A DNA stretch of 6,537 nucleotides from an uncultured Ruminococcus sp. (GCA_902772795.1 CACYBZ010000011.1:1-6537), one strand, 5' to 3'; shown: positions 1 through 5,740, counted from the first letter of the stretch. Notes: generated by a model not told the origin, from the letters alone. Translations and numbers: made by a program.

Positions 1-39
1 TATTATAACACAAACAATCTGTTTTTCATATACTTTATT

Positions 40-58
40 TGTTAAAATTTTCTTAACA
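40..58. promoter_or_regulatory. Operator-like inverted repeat TGTTAA-N7-TTAACA upstream of cobI
   Basis: Two perfect 6-base arms (40-45 and 53-58) are separated by 7 bases, ending 13 bases before a TTGACA -35 element. The position suits a regulator site. The arms resemble half-sites of the redox repressor Rex, but clostridial Rex sites have a 4-base spacer, so I do not assign one. The surrounding DNA is very AT-rich, so a chance dyad is possible. Confidence 0.25.
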
Positions 59-71
59 TTTTTTGTCTATA

Positions 72-103
72 TTGACATTATCCATAAATTTAGTATGTAT
101 TCT
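72..103 (+). promoter_or_regulatory. Candidate sigma-A promoter for cobI
   Basis: A perfect TTGACA lies at 72-77. The -10 element is ambiguous: TGTATT at 96-101 (spacer 18), TATGTA at 94-99 (spacer 16) or TATTCT at 98-103 (spacer 20), each a partial match to TATAAT. Any of these would start transcription about 20-30 bases before the cobI start, giving a short leader with no room for a cobalamin riboswitch. Confidence 0.45.
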
Positions 104-136
104 AAATAAATTGTTTTTGATGAAGGACGTGCTTTG

Positions 137-859
137 ATGTTGAAAGGTATTGCTTATTGTGTAGGTGTAGGGTGTGGTGACCCTGAACTGATGACGCTCA
201 AGGCGTTAAGGGTTATTCGTGAAAACAGAGTAATTGCCGTAGTGGGTGAAAATTATCAGAATGCATTGGCATATAAAATTGCCCTGCAGAATGTACCTCA
301 ACTGCCACAGAAAGAAATTCTTGCGTTGCCTATGCCGATGACCAAACAGACTGATGTTATCCGAAAATATCAGCAACAAAATACTTGTCGGATAGAAAGT
401 TATCTGGACAAAGGAGAAAATGTTGTTGCTCTGACCTTAGGCGACCCGTCCGTCTACTCATCATTGCACTATCTGCGGAAAATGTTGCTGGAACATAACT
501 ATCCTGTGCAGACAATCAGCGGTGTTACTTCATTTTGTGAAGTAGCAAATACATTGAATATTCCGCTGTCACAATGGGACGGTGAAATCCATATTCTTCC
601 TGCTCTGTATCAGAAATCTTTTACGGACTTTCCAAAAGGAACACTTGTATTGATGAAAGCTTCTGAAAATGTTGCTCTGCTGAAACAATACATCAGGGCA
701 AACGGTCTTTCTGCATGGGCAGTCGAACACTGTGGCATGGAAAAACAGAAAATTCATTATGGCGTGGATAATATTCCTGACAAACTCCCCTATTTTACCA
801 TCATCATTGTCCAGTCAGAAGCTCCGTTCCTGAACCCCACAAATCTCCCCAAAGATTGA
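137..859 (+). CDS. cobI: Precorrin-2 / cobalt-factor II C(20)-methyltransferase (CobI/CbiL family)
   Basis: This cytoplasmic SAM-dependent tetrapyrrole methylase adds the C20 methyl group to precorrin-2, or to cobalt-factor II in the anaerobic B12 route; the anaerobic form is likelier if the host is a clostridium. The 240-residue length is normal for the family. Visible motifs are the N-terminal GVGCGDPELMTLKA (10-23, with Cys where the family usually has Pro), LGDPSVYSS (101-109), SGVTSF (128-133), LVLMKASEN (170-178) and a C-terminal PYFTIIIV segment (218-225). The longest frame opens at TTG 134. I prefer ATG 137 because GAAGGA at 122-127 then sits 9 bases upstream and the product begins close to the conserved GVG strand. 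No other corrin gene lies in the window, so either it is isolated or its partners are beyond the left edge; the apparent promoter at 72-103 argues for its own transcript. CobI versus CbiL substrate choice cannot be read from sequence alone. Confidence 0.9.
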   Translation: MLKGIAYCVGVGCGDPELMTLKALRVIRENRVIAVVGENYQNALAYKIALQNVPQLPQKEILALPMPMTKQTDVIRKYQQQNTCRIESYLDKGENVVALTLGDPSVYSSLHYLRKMLLEHNYPVQTISGVTSFCEVANTLNIPLSQWDGEIHILPALYQKSFTDFPKGTLVLMKASENVALLKQYIRANGLSAWAVEHCGMEKQKIHYGVDNIPDKLPYFTIIIVQSEAPFLNPTNLPKD

Positions 860-866
860 CTGAAAC

Positions 867-906
867 TTTTCTCCCGAAATTTGCCACAGCAAATTTCGGG
901 AGGAAA
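867..906 (+). other. Strong 3' hairpin after cobI, without a U-tract
   Basis: A perfect 13-bp stem (871-883 with 890-902) closes a 6-base loop. It extends to 17 pairs through T867-T870 with G903-A906, including one T870-G903 wobble. It begins 8 bases after the cobI stop. It is preceded by T residues and followed by GAAAAC, the reverse of an intrinsic terminator, so it fits a transcript-end stabiliser or a weak terminator better. The wobble pairs in plus-strand RNA but becomes a C-A mismatch in minus-strand RNA, which mildly favours function in the cobI transcript. Confidence 0.5.
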
Positions 907-916
907 ACAGCATAAA

Positions 917-936
917 TATCCGTATTCCGACGGATA
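917..936. other. Small hairpin in the convergent gap
   Basis: TATCCGT (917-923) pairs with ACGGATA (930-936) around a 6-base loop. It lies between the hairpin at 867-906 and the terminator at 936-973, and its right arm abuts the A-run that encodes the terminator's U-tract on the minus strand. The function is unknown; it may be a secondary element of the aminotransferase transcript end. Confidence 0.3.
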
Positions 937-973
937 AAAAATATCCTCTGAAAAGCATGGTTTCAGAGGATAT
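936..973 (-). terminator. Intrinsic terminator of the aminotransferase gene
   Basis: A perfect 13-bp stem (941-953 with 961-973) has a 7-base loop. Read on the minus strand it is followed immediately by a run of six T (comp. 941-936). It starts 10 bases beyond the minus-strand stop codon at 984-986. Read on the plus strand it is followed by CACAAAT, so it should not act as a canonical terminator for cobI. Confidence 0.88.
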
Positions 974-983
974 CACAAATAAT

Positions 984-2258
984 TCAGGCTGTCAGTTTTT
1001 CCAGACTTGCCAGTCTGACAGCCACACAGAACAGATTCATTGCCATTTCCAGTTCTTCAACAGGCGGAAGTGTGGGGGCTAAACGAATATTACTGTCTTT
1101 AGGGTCTTTGCCGTAAGGGAAAGTTGCTCCTGCACTTGTCAGCACAACACCTGCATTCTTACAAAGCTCAACAACTCTTTTGGCACAGCCCTCAAGAACA
1201 TCAACGCTGACAAAGTATCCGCCGTTAGGTTTGACCCAGTGAGCAATTCCCAGACTGCCAAGCTCATTTTCCAGTTTATTCACAACTGCATTGAAACGGG
1301 GTTCAAGAACAGCTCTGTGTTTCTGCATATGTTCCATAAGACCTTCATAACTGCCGAAAAATTTGACATGACGCAACATATTGATTTTATCGTAGCCGAT
1401 TGTCTGAACTGAATATTTCTTTCTGAAGAAATTCATATTATTTTCGGAACAAGCCATACAGGCAACACCTGCACCGGGGAACGTGATTTTCGATGTGGAA
1501 GTGAACATAATCGGCAAATCCTCATTACCGCATTTTTTACATTCGTCCATAAGATTCAATAATGTGTCACTGTTTTCGGAAATATCATGAATAACATAGG
1601 CGTTATCCCACATAATTCTGAAATCCTTGGCAAGCGGTTTCAGACGGGCAAAACGTCTGACAACTTCATCAGAGTAAGTAATGCCCTGCGGATTGGAGTA
1701 CTTGGGCACGCACCATATACCTTTGATAGTGTCGTCCTGACTGACAAGCTGTTCAATCATATCCATATCGGGGCCGTCACTTTTCATGGGAATGGTAATC
1801 ATTTCAAAACCGAAATACTGCGTAATAGCGAAATGTCTGTCATATCCGGGAGCAGGACAAAGCCATTTGATTTTATCCAGCCTAGCCCACGGCGTACCAC
1901 CACAGACATTGGCAGTCATCATGGTGGAAACAGTATCAAACATCATGTTCAGACTGGAGTTACCCCCTACCATGACTTCATTTTTGTCTACACCAAGAAT
2001 TCTGGCAAAAATTCTTCTCATTTCGGGAATACCTTCAAGACTGCCGTAGTTTCGGCAATCAAGACCTGCCAGTGTACGGCAGTCTTCATTGGAAATAACC
2101 GTCGTCAGTAATCCCTCTGACAAATCCAGCTGAGCACTGCCGGGCTTGCCTCTTGACATATCCAGCTGTAAATCCATGCTTTTGTATTGTTCATAGGCTT
2201 CTTTCATCTTTTTCAGTTCAACGTCAAGTTCTTCCTTTGACATTTCAAGATAACTCAT
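984..2258 (-). CDS. PLP-dependent class I aminotransferase, subgroup 1c aspartate aminotransferase-like
   Basis: This is a fold type I PLP enzyme that moves an amino group between an amino acid and a 2-oxoacid. Overall layout matches the Pfam Asp_aminotransf group (mycobacterial and corynebacterial subgroup 1c aspartate aminotransferases), so aspartate/2-oxoglutarate is the likely pair, though specificity is not proven. Numbered from ATG 2258 (424 residues, usual length): N-terminal MSRGKPG (34-40), RNYGSLEGIPEMRR (69-82), GGNSSLNMMFDT (98-109), CPAPGYDRHF (134-143), SNPQG (188-192), DNAY with D218 for the pyridine nitrogen and Y221, the PLP lysine K257 in TSTSKITFPGAG, and IRLAPTLPP with R392 for the substrate carboxylate. 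The open frame extends to TTG 2267, but AAAGGA at 2274-2269 is one base from that TTG and 10 bases from ATG 2258, so ATG is preferred. It is monocistronic: its own promoter lies upstream and a terminator lies 10 bases downstream. Confidence 0.92.
   Translation of the reverse strand: MSYLEMSKEELDVELKKMKEAYEQYKSMDLQLDMSRGKPGSAQLDLSEGLLTTVISNEDCRTLAGLDCRNYGSLEGIPEMRRIFARILGVDKNEVMVGGNSSLNMMFDTVSTMMTANVCGGTPWARLDKIKWLCPAPGYDRHFAITQYFGFEMITIPMKSDGPDMDMIEQLVSQDDTIKGIWCVPKYSNPQGITYSDEVVRRFARLKPLAKDFRIMWDNAYVIHDISENSDTLLNLMDECKKCGNEDLPIMFTSTSKITFPGAGVACMACSENNMNFFRKKYSVQTIGYDKINMLRHVKFFGSYEGLMEHMQKHRAVLEPRFNAVVNKLENELGSLGIAHWVKPNGGYFVSVDVLEGCAKRVVELCKNAGVVLTSAGATFPYGKDPKDSNIRLAPTLPPVEELEMAMNLFCVAVRLASLEKLTA
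987..1023. repeat. 9-bp inverted repeat across the 3' end of the aminotransferase gene
   Basis: GGCTGTCAG (987-995) is the exact reverse complement of CTGACAGCC (1015-1023), with 19 bases between. An alternative hairpin, CAGACT (1002-1007) with AGTCTG (1012-1017) around a TGCC loop, uses part of the same arm, so the two folds exclude each other. It lies within the last codons, just before the terminator. It may simply reflect codon choice. Confidence 0.4.
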
Positions 2259-2303
2259 TATATTCAAATCCTTTCAGACAAATACATTGATTTCTAAAAC
2301 AAC

Positions 2304-2332
2304 ATTGTAATATAAAAACATAAAAAATGCAA
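2304..2332 (-). promoter_or_regulatory. Candidate sigma-A promoter of the aminotransferase gene
   Basis: On the minus strand, TTGCAT (2332-2327) and TACAAT (2309-2304, 5 of 6 to TATAAT) are separated by exactly 17 bases. The predicted start near 2297 gives a leader of about 40 bases with AAAGGA before ATG 2258. The -35 is weak (3 of 6) and lies inside one arm of a 12-bp inverted repeat. Confidence 0.6.
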
Positions 2333-2359
2333 GTTTAAATTTCATTTCTTGCATTTTTT
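2322..2359. promoter_or_regulatory. 12-bp inverted repeat over the -35 of the aminotransferase promoter
   Basis: AAAAAATGCAAG (2322-2333) and CTTGCATTTTTT (2348-2359) are perfect reverse complements around a 14-base AT-only-plus-one-C spacer. The left arm covers the -35 element. Either strand's RNA would be a weak stem followed by six U, so it could be an operator or a bidirectional terminator-like element shielding the promoter. A second perfect dyad, TTGTAA-T-TTACAA (2358-2370), abuts it. Confidence 0.45.
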
Positions 2360-2407
2360 GTAATTTACAACAAGTATTCTCTTTTTTAAAGACAATATTG
2401 TTAAATA

Positions 2408-2427
2408 TGTCAGAACAAACCCTGACA
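2408..2427. promoter_or_regulatory. Inverted repeat TGTCAG-N8-CTGACA
   Basis: Perfect 6-base arms (2408-2413 and 2422-2427) have an 8-base spacer, in the middle of the divergent region. The same TGTCAG half-site recurs inside the palindrome at 2719-2731 in the regulator's leader. This fits a site for a dimeric regulator, possibly the adjacent PucR-type protein, but no known consensus was matched. Confidence 0.25.
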
Positions 2428-2606
2428 ACGTCATGGTATTCTGAAAAAGAAATTCTGTGCTACTGAGAAAAAAACATGATACACACAACAGCTGTTGATT
2501 TTTACGGACAGATTGACAAATGAGGACTGATTTGCCAGAATTCACCCTGTACAGGAATAAAAAAAGTGTATGTCAAAAAAAAACAAACTTTTTATTCTTA
2601 AAAGTG

Positions 2607-2635
2607 TTGCAATTTCAAAAAATTTTGTGTAAAAT
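2607..2635 (+). promoter_or_regulatory. Candidate sigma-A promoter of the PucR-type regulator
   Basis: TTGCAA (2607-2612, 4 of 6) and TAAAAT (2630-2635, 5 of 6) have an exact 17-base spacer. An AT-rich stretch with T5 and A4 tracts directly upstream (2587-2606) resembles an UP element. The predicted start near 2642 leaves a leader of about 130 bases before ATG 2773. Confidence 0.6.
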
Positions 2636-2654
2636 GGATATCATAGAAATAATG

Positions 2655-2740
2655 GACTGCTATGCATTCGGATTTTTGTTAAAAATTAAGGCAGTCACAG
2701 ACAAAAACAGATATTTCTTCTGTCAGACAGAGTTTTTCGC
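2655..2740 (+). promoter_or_regulatory. Structured 5' leader of the regulator gene, attenuator-like
   Basis: GACTGC (2655-2660) can pair with GCAGTC (2691-2696), enclosing an inner hairpin ATTTTT/AAAAAT (2672-2686). Downstream, TCTGT (2719-2723) can pair either with ACAGA at 2707-2711 or with ACAGA at 2727-2731. The second choice gives a short stem followed by GTTTTT (2732-2737), a weak terminator shape. Mutually exclusive stems suggest attenuation, but they are only 5 bp long and no known riboswitch class is recognised. Confidence 0.25.
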
Positions 2741-2772
2741 AAATATAAAATGAAATTGTGAGGTAGGTTATT

Positions 2773-3858
2773 ATGTCAAACAGATTGTTTCAGGGTGTCA
2801 TTCACCAGATGAAAGACGCAATAGACAGACCGATTGGTATTGTTGATGATACATCGGTGGTTATCGCTTGCAGTGAGCTTGGCAGAATAGGCGAAGTTAT
2901 TGACAGTATCACAACGGATACATTGAATTCGACAGTACCGTTTGTGATAAACGGCTACACGTTTAAATCCTTTGGCACAGGCAACAACAGCGAATATGCG
3001 ATTTTCGTGGAAGGTACGGACGACACCGCACAAAGATATGTACAGATTTTGTCGATATCTCTGGGCAGTATCAAGCAGTATTATGACGAAAAATACGACA
3101 GAGCAAACTTTATCAAGAATGTTATTCTTGACAATATTCTTCCGGGGGATATCTATCTGAAAGCCAGAGAACTGCGTTTCAACGCCGAAGTTTCCCGTGT
3201 ATGTATGGTTATCAAGATTACATCAAAAACAGATATTTCCGCTTTTGACGTGATTCAGAACTTCTTTCCCGACAAGAGCAAGGATTTTGTTATCAGTATC
3301 AATGAACATGATATTGCCCTCGTCAAGGAAATCAAGGCAGGTATTGAGTCCAAAGACCTGGAAAAACTGGCAGGTTCTATTGTGGATACACTTTCCAGCG
3401 AATTCTATACGCATTGTACAGTAGGTATCGGTACAGTTGTCACAGGTGTCAAGGACTTGTCCCGTTCGTTCAAAGAAGCACAATCGGCATTGGAAGTCGG
3501 CAAAGTATTCGATACGGAACGTTCCATCATCAGTTATGATAATCTCGGCATCGCCAGACTGATTTATCAGTTGCCTATTACGCTCTGTGAAATGTTCCTC
3601 AAAGAAGTCTTTAAGAAAAGTTCTATTGAATCACTTGACCAGGAAACACTGTTCACCATTCAGAAATTCTTTGAAAACAGTCTGAATGTTTCGGAAACGT
3701 CAAGAAAACTGTTTGTACACCGAAACACCCTTGTTTACCGACTTGAGAAAATCAAGAAGCTGACGGGACTGGATTTAAGAGAATTTGAAGATGCTATTGT
3801 ATTCAAAGTAGCGTTGATGGTTAAAAGATATCTGGTATCCAAGTCATCAAAATACTGA
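2773..3858 (+). CDS. PucR/CdaR-type helix-turn-helix transcriptional regulator
   Basis: This is a likely cytoplasmic DNA-binding regulator of the PucR/CdaR group, 361 residues, in the usual range. Three parts can be seen. The N-terminal ~105 residues include GIVDDTSVVIACSELGRIGE (22-41), faintly like the sugar-diacid recognition domain of CdaR. The middle region ends with VGIGTVVTGVKDL followed by SFKEAQSAL (217-240), typical of the degenerate GGDEF-like domain of this family. The C-terminal PucR HTH spans 305-332 with SRKLFVHRNTLVYRLEKIKK. The ligand is unknown; the name diacid regulator should not be taken as its substrate. ATG 2773 follows GAGG (2760-2763) by 9 bases. The gene has its own promoter, a ~130-base leader and a terminator at 3879-3916, so it appears monocistronic. 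It lies just upstream of ftsEX, which makes that operon a possible target, but nothing in the sequence proves it. Confidence 0.87.
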   Translation: MSNRLFQGVIHQMKDAIDRPIGIVDDTSVVIACSELGRIGEVIDSITTDTLNSTVPFVINGYTFKSFGTGNNSEYAIFVEGTDDTAQRYVQILSISLGSIKQYYDEKYDRANFIKNVILDNILPGDIYLKARELRFNAEVSRVCMVIKITSKTDISAFDVIQNFFPDKSKDFVISINEHDIALVKEIKAGIESKDLEKLAGSIVDTLSSEFYTHCTVGIGTVVTGVKDLSRSFKEAQSALEVGKVFDTERSIISYDNLGIARLIYQLPITLCEMFLKEVFKKSSIESLDQETLFTIQKFFENSLNVSETSRKLFVHRNTLVYRLEKIKKLTGLDLREFEDAIVFKVALMVKRYLVSKSSKY

Positions 3859-3878
3859 TTGCCGTTTTAATGGAATTT

Positions 3879-3916
3879 TCGCCGATGTAGCTTATCAGAG
3901 TTACTCGGCGATTTTT
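3879..3916 (+). terminator. Intrinsic terminator after the regulator gene
   Basis: TCGCCGA (3879-3885) pairs perfectly with TCGGCGA (3905-3911) and is followed by TTTTT (3912-3916). After a bulged T3886 the stem continues, GTAGCT (3887-3892) with AGTTAC (3899-3904), leaving a 6-base loop. It begins 20 bases after the stop and should separate the regulator transcript from ftsE. No convincing -35/-10 pair was found between it and ftsE; TTTACG (3921-3926) with TTTCAT (3943-3948) is the best weak candidate. Confidence 0.85.
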
Positions 3917-3975
3917 ACCGTTTACGAAAGAAAGAAAAATGGTTTCATTCATGGAAAAATCATAAATAAAAAGTC

Positions 3976-3984
3976 AGGCGGTGA
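3976..3984 (+). promoter_or_regulatory. Shine-Dalgarno of ftsE that contains a false GTG start
   Basis: AGGCGGTGA matches the anti-Shine-Dalgarno complement AGGAGGTGA at 8 of 9 positions. The GTG in its middle is in frame with ftsE and opens the longest reading frame, but it cannot serve as start while being its own binding site. ATG 3993 is at normal spacing. Confidence 0.8.
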
Positions 3985-3992
3985 CAAAAACA

Positions 3993-4808
3993 ATGATAGA
4001 ATTCAGAAACGTATCTAAAACCTTTGAAGACAATGATGCACACGCACTCAATGACATTTCACTGAAAATTGAAGATGGGGAATTTGTCTTTATTGTCGGG
4101 GCATCAGGTGCAGGAAAAAGCACACTGCTGAAACTGATTATGCGGGAACAACTACCATCACAGGGAGATATTCTCATTGACGGACAGTATATCAACCGTA
4201 TCCGACGAAGTAAAATACCTTATCTGCGAAGAAAACTGGGAATGGTCTATCAGGATTTCCGTCTGATAAGCAAAATGACCATCTTTGAAAATGTTGCCTT
4301 TGCCATGCGTGTAACAGATAAAAGTGATGCGGAAATCAATGAACGTGTTCCTCATGTTCTGAAACTGGTCGGATTACAGGATAAAATGAATTTCCGTCCA
4401 AGTCAGCTTTCCGGCGGTGAACAGCAAAGGGTCGGACTTGCCAGAGCCTTGGCAAACAAACCGAAAATTCTTATTGCCGACGAACCTACCGCCAACATTG
4501 ACAATGACTTATCTTTGGAAATGATGAAGTTACTGAAAACAGTCAATGAAAGCGGAACAACTGTGTTGATTGTCACACATAACAAACAACTGGTCAATGA
4601 TATCGGTGGCAGAGTAATCGAACTGGAAAAAGGCAGTATCCTCTACGACAGTAAACCAAAAGAAACGATTGATGATACCATTGTCAGCGACAGCAGTGTT
4701 TATGATAAACTGGTCGAAGAGGCACAGTCCGAAACGGATAATGATATCACCACAGAAGATGTGGGCGATTATGACGAACTGGTAGAACGGATAAAAAAGG
4801 AAATGCAA
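3993..4808 (+). CDS. ftsE: Cell-division ABC transporter ATP-binding protein FtsE, with acidic C-terminal tail
   Basis: This is the cytoplasmic ATPase of the FtsEX complex, which couples ATP hydrolysis to activation of an extracellular peptidoglycan hydrolase rather than to transport. The canonical motifs are complete: Walker A GASGAGKST (36-44), Q-loop Q87 in VYQDFR, signature LSGGEQQR (139-146), Walker B ILIADEP with E164, D-loop TANID (166-170) and H196. The family N-terminus (MI-F-NVSK) is present. The longest frame begins at GTG 3981, but that GTG is inside the Shine-Dalgarno GGCGGTGA (3977-3984); ATG 3993 follows GGCGGTG by 9 bases and matches family starts, giving 272 residues. That is about 45 longer than the usual ~228. 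The extra part (about 222-272) is acidic, with two YDxLVE motifs at 237-242 and 260-265. It is the first gene of an operon with ftsX and the hydrolase-like gene; the stop codon occupies 4809-4811, just past the end given here. Confidence 0.95.
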
Positions 4809-4832
4809 TAAAAAGGGCGGTGTATGGTATTG

Positions 4833-5735
4833 ATGAACCGTTTGCGATATCTCCTGAAAGAGGGACTGAAAGGCATATGGCATAATAAAGGAATGTCTTT
4901 GGCATCTATAGGCATTATGATGTGTTGTTTGTTACTCACAGGTGTAGCGGTACTGTTCAGCATGAATCTGACAGCACTCGTTGACAGGGCAGGAACGGAA
5001 AATGTTGTTGTCGTATTTCTTGATTACGACCTGGCAAAAGACAAGATAAAAAAAGTCGGTACGGAACTTAACAAGATAAAAAATGTTACTGATGTCCGTT
5101 TCTATTCCAAAGAAGAGGGAATCAGGGAATTCAGCGAAGCACTTGGCGACTTACAAAGCGAATTTCAGGGAAAAGACAATCCCTTACCTGATGCTTATAA
5201 AATCAGACTTTTTGATTTATCAAAATACGACAGCACAATGAAACAGATTGAAAAAATCAGCGGTGTACAGCGGATAAGTAACCGTGGCGGTGTTGCCAAA
5301 ACCATTACAGAAATCAGTCGTATGGTAGCCAATATGGGATTATGGGTTATTTTCATCTTAGGACTGATTTCCATATTCATTGTTTCCACGTCCATAGGAA
5401 CAACCATACATTCCCGACGTTTTGAAATCAGTATTATGAAATCGGTTGGTGCAACCAACGGATTTGTAAGAATACCGTTCATTGTGGAAGGAATAACACT
5501 GGGAGCCGTCGCAGGAATTTTCAGTGGCTTATTACTGAAATTCTTGTATGAAGGATTTTTACAGATTTTTCAAATGCAGTATATCAATAATGTAGAAGTG
5601 ATCAGTTTTACTTCAGTGATGGGATATGTATTTCTTTTTATGATGATGACAGGTGTTTTACTGGGTACGTTGGGTGCAGTGGTATCGCTGGGAAAATATC
5701 TCAATCGTGAAGGAAATGAGATTCTGGGGTGGTGA
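4833..5735 (+). CDS. ftsX: Cell-division permease-like protein FtsX
   Basis: This is the membrane partner of FtsE; it passes the ATPase cycle across the membrane to an exported hydrolase or its activator. The 300 residues show the standard topology: cytoplasmic N-terminus (MNRLRYLLKEG, 1-11), TM1 about 22-46, a large extracellular domain about 50-165 with the hallmark NPLPDAYKIRL (116-126), TM2 about 168-190, TM3 about 213-238 and TM4 about 260-288. A second hallmark follows TM2: RRFEISIMKSVGAT (195-208) and IPFIVEG (214-220), the FtsE-coupling region. The frame extends to ATG 4824, but the ribosome site GGCGGTG (4816-4822) lies one base from it and 10 bases from ATG 4833, and the product from 4833 begins where family members do. 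It is 21 bases downstream of ftsE and 5 bases upstream of the next gene, so it is clearly co-transcribed. Confidence 0.95.
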   Translation: MNRLRYLLKEGLKGIWHNKGMSLASIGIMMCCLLLTGVAVLFSMNLTALVDRAGTENVVVVFLDYDLAKDKIKKVGTELNKIKNVTDVRFYSKEEGIREFSEALGDLQSEFQGKDNPLPDAYKIRLFDLSKYDSTMKQIEKISGVQRISNRGGVAKTITEISRMVANMGLWVIFILGLISIFIVSTSIGTTIHSRRFEISIMKSVGATNGFVRIPFIVEGITLGAVAGIFSGLLLKFLYEGFLQIFQMQYINNVEVISFTSVMGYVFLFMMMTGVLLGTLGAVVSLGKYLNREGNEILGW

Positions 5736-5740
5736 TAAAA

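Larger units (their letters stand above)
2259..2772. other. Divergent intergenic region, no credible gene
   Basis: This is 514 bases of very AT-rich DNA between divergently transcribed genes. It holds a promoter for each direction, a 12-bp inverted repeat and other dyads near the aminotransferase promoter, several A- and T-tracts of 5 to 9 bases around 2559-2626, and a possibly folded leader before the regulator gene. Two open frames (2342-2545 minus and 2520-2753 plus) lack a usable ribosome binding site and encode compositionally odd peptides rich in Phe, Lys and Cys, so I do not call them. No tRNA, riboswitch or small RNA is recognised. Confidence 0.7.

Noticed and set aside
39..59. Rex (redox repressor) site before cobI
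   Set aside because: Half-sites resemble TTGTTAA/TTAACAA, but the spacer is 7 rather than 4 and the right end is TTAACAT.
1..136. Cobalamin riboswitch upstream of cobI
   Set aside because: The apparent promoter leaves only about 30 leader bases, and no B12-box-like sequence was seen; one further left would be outside the window.
1587..2111. 174-codon plus-strand frame antisense to the aminotransferase
   Set aside because: The minus-strand frame has complete aminotransferase motifs across this stretch; the plus frame has no recognisable features.
2342..2545. 67-codon minus-strand frame in the divergent region
   Set aside because: It starts at GTG with no properly spaced ribosome site, has unusual composition and ends at the dyad next to the aminotransferase promoter.
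2520..2753. 77-codon plus-strand frame before the regulator gene
   Set aside because: It lacks a Shine-Dalgarno, spans the regulator promoter and leader, and encodes a Phe/Lys-rich peptide expected from AT-rich noncoding DNA.
3912..3992. Dedicated ftsE promoter or WalR box
   Set aside because: Only a weak TTTACG/TTTCAT pair with a 16-base spacer was found, and no TGTWAH direct repeat. ftsEX may depend on readthrough or an unrecognised promoter.
4824..4832. ATG 4824 as ftsX start
   Set aside because: It is one base from the ribosome site, and the three added residues (MVL) precede the normal family start MNRLRYL.
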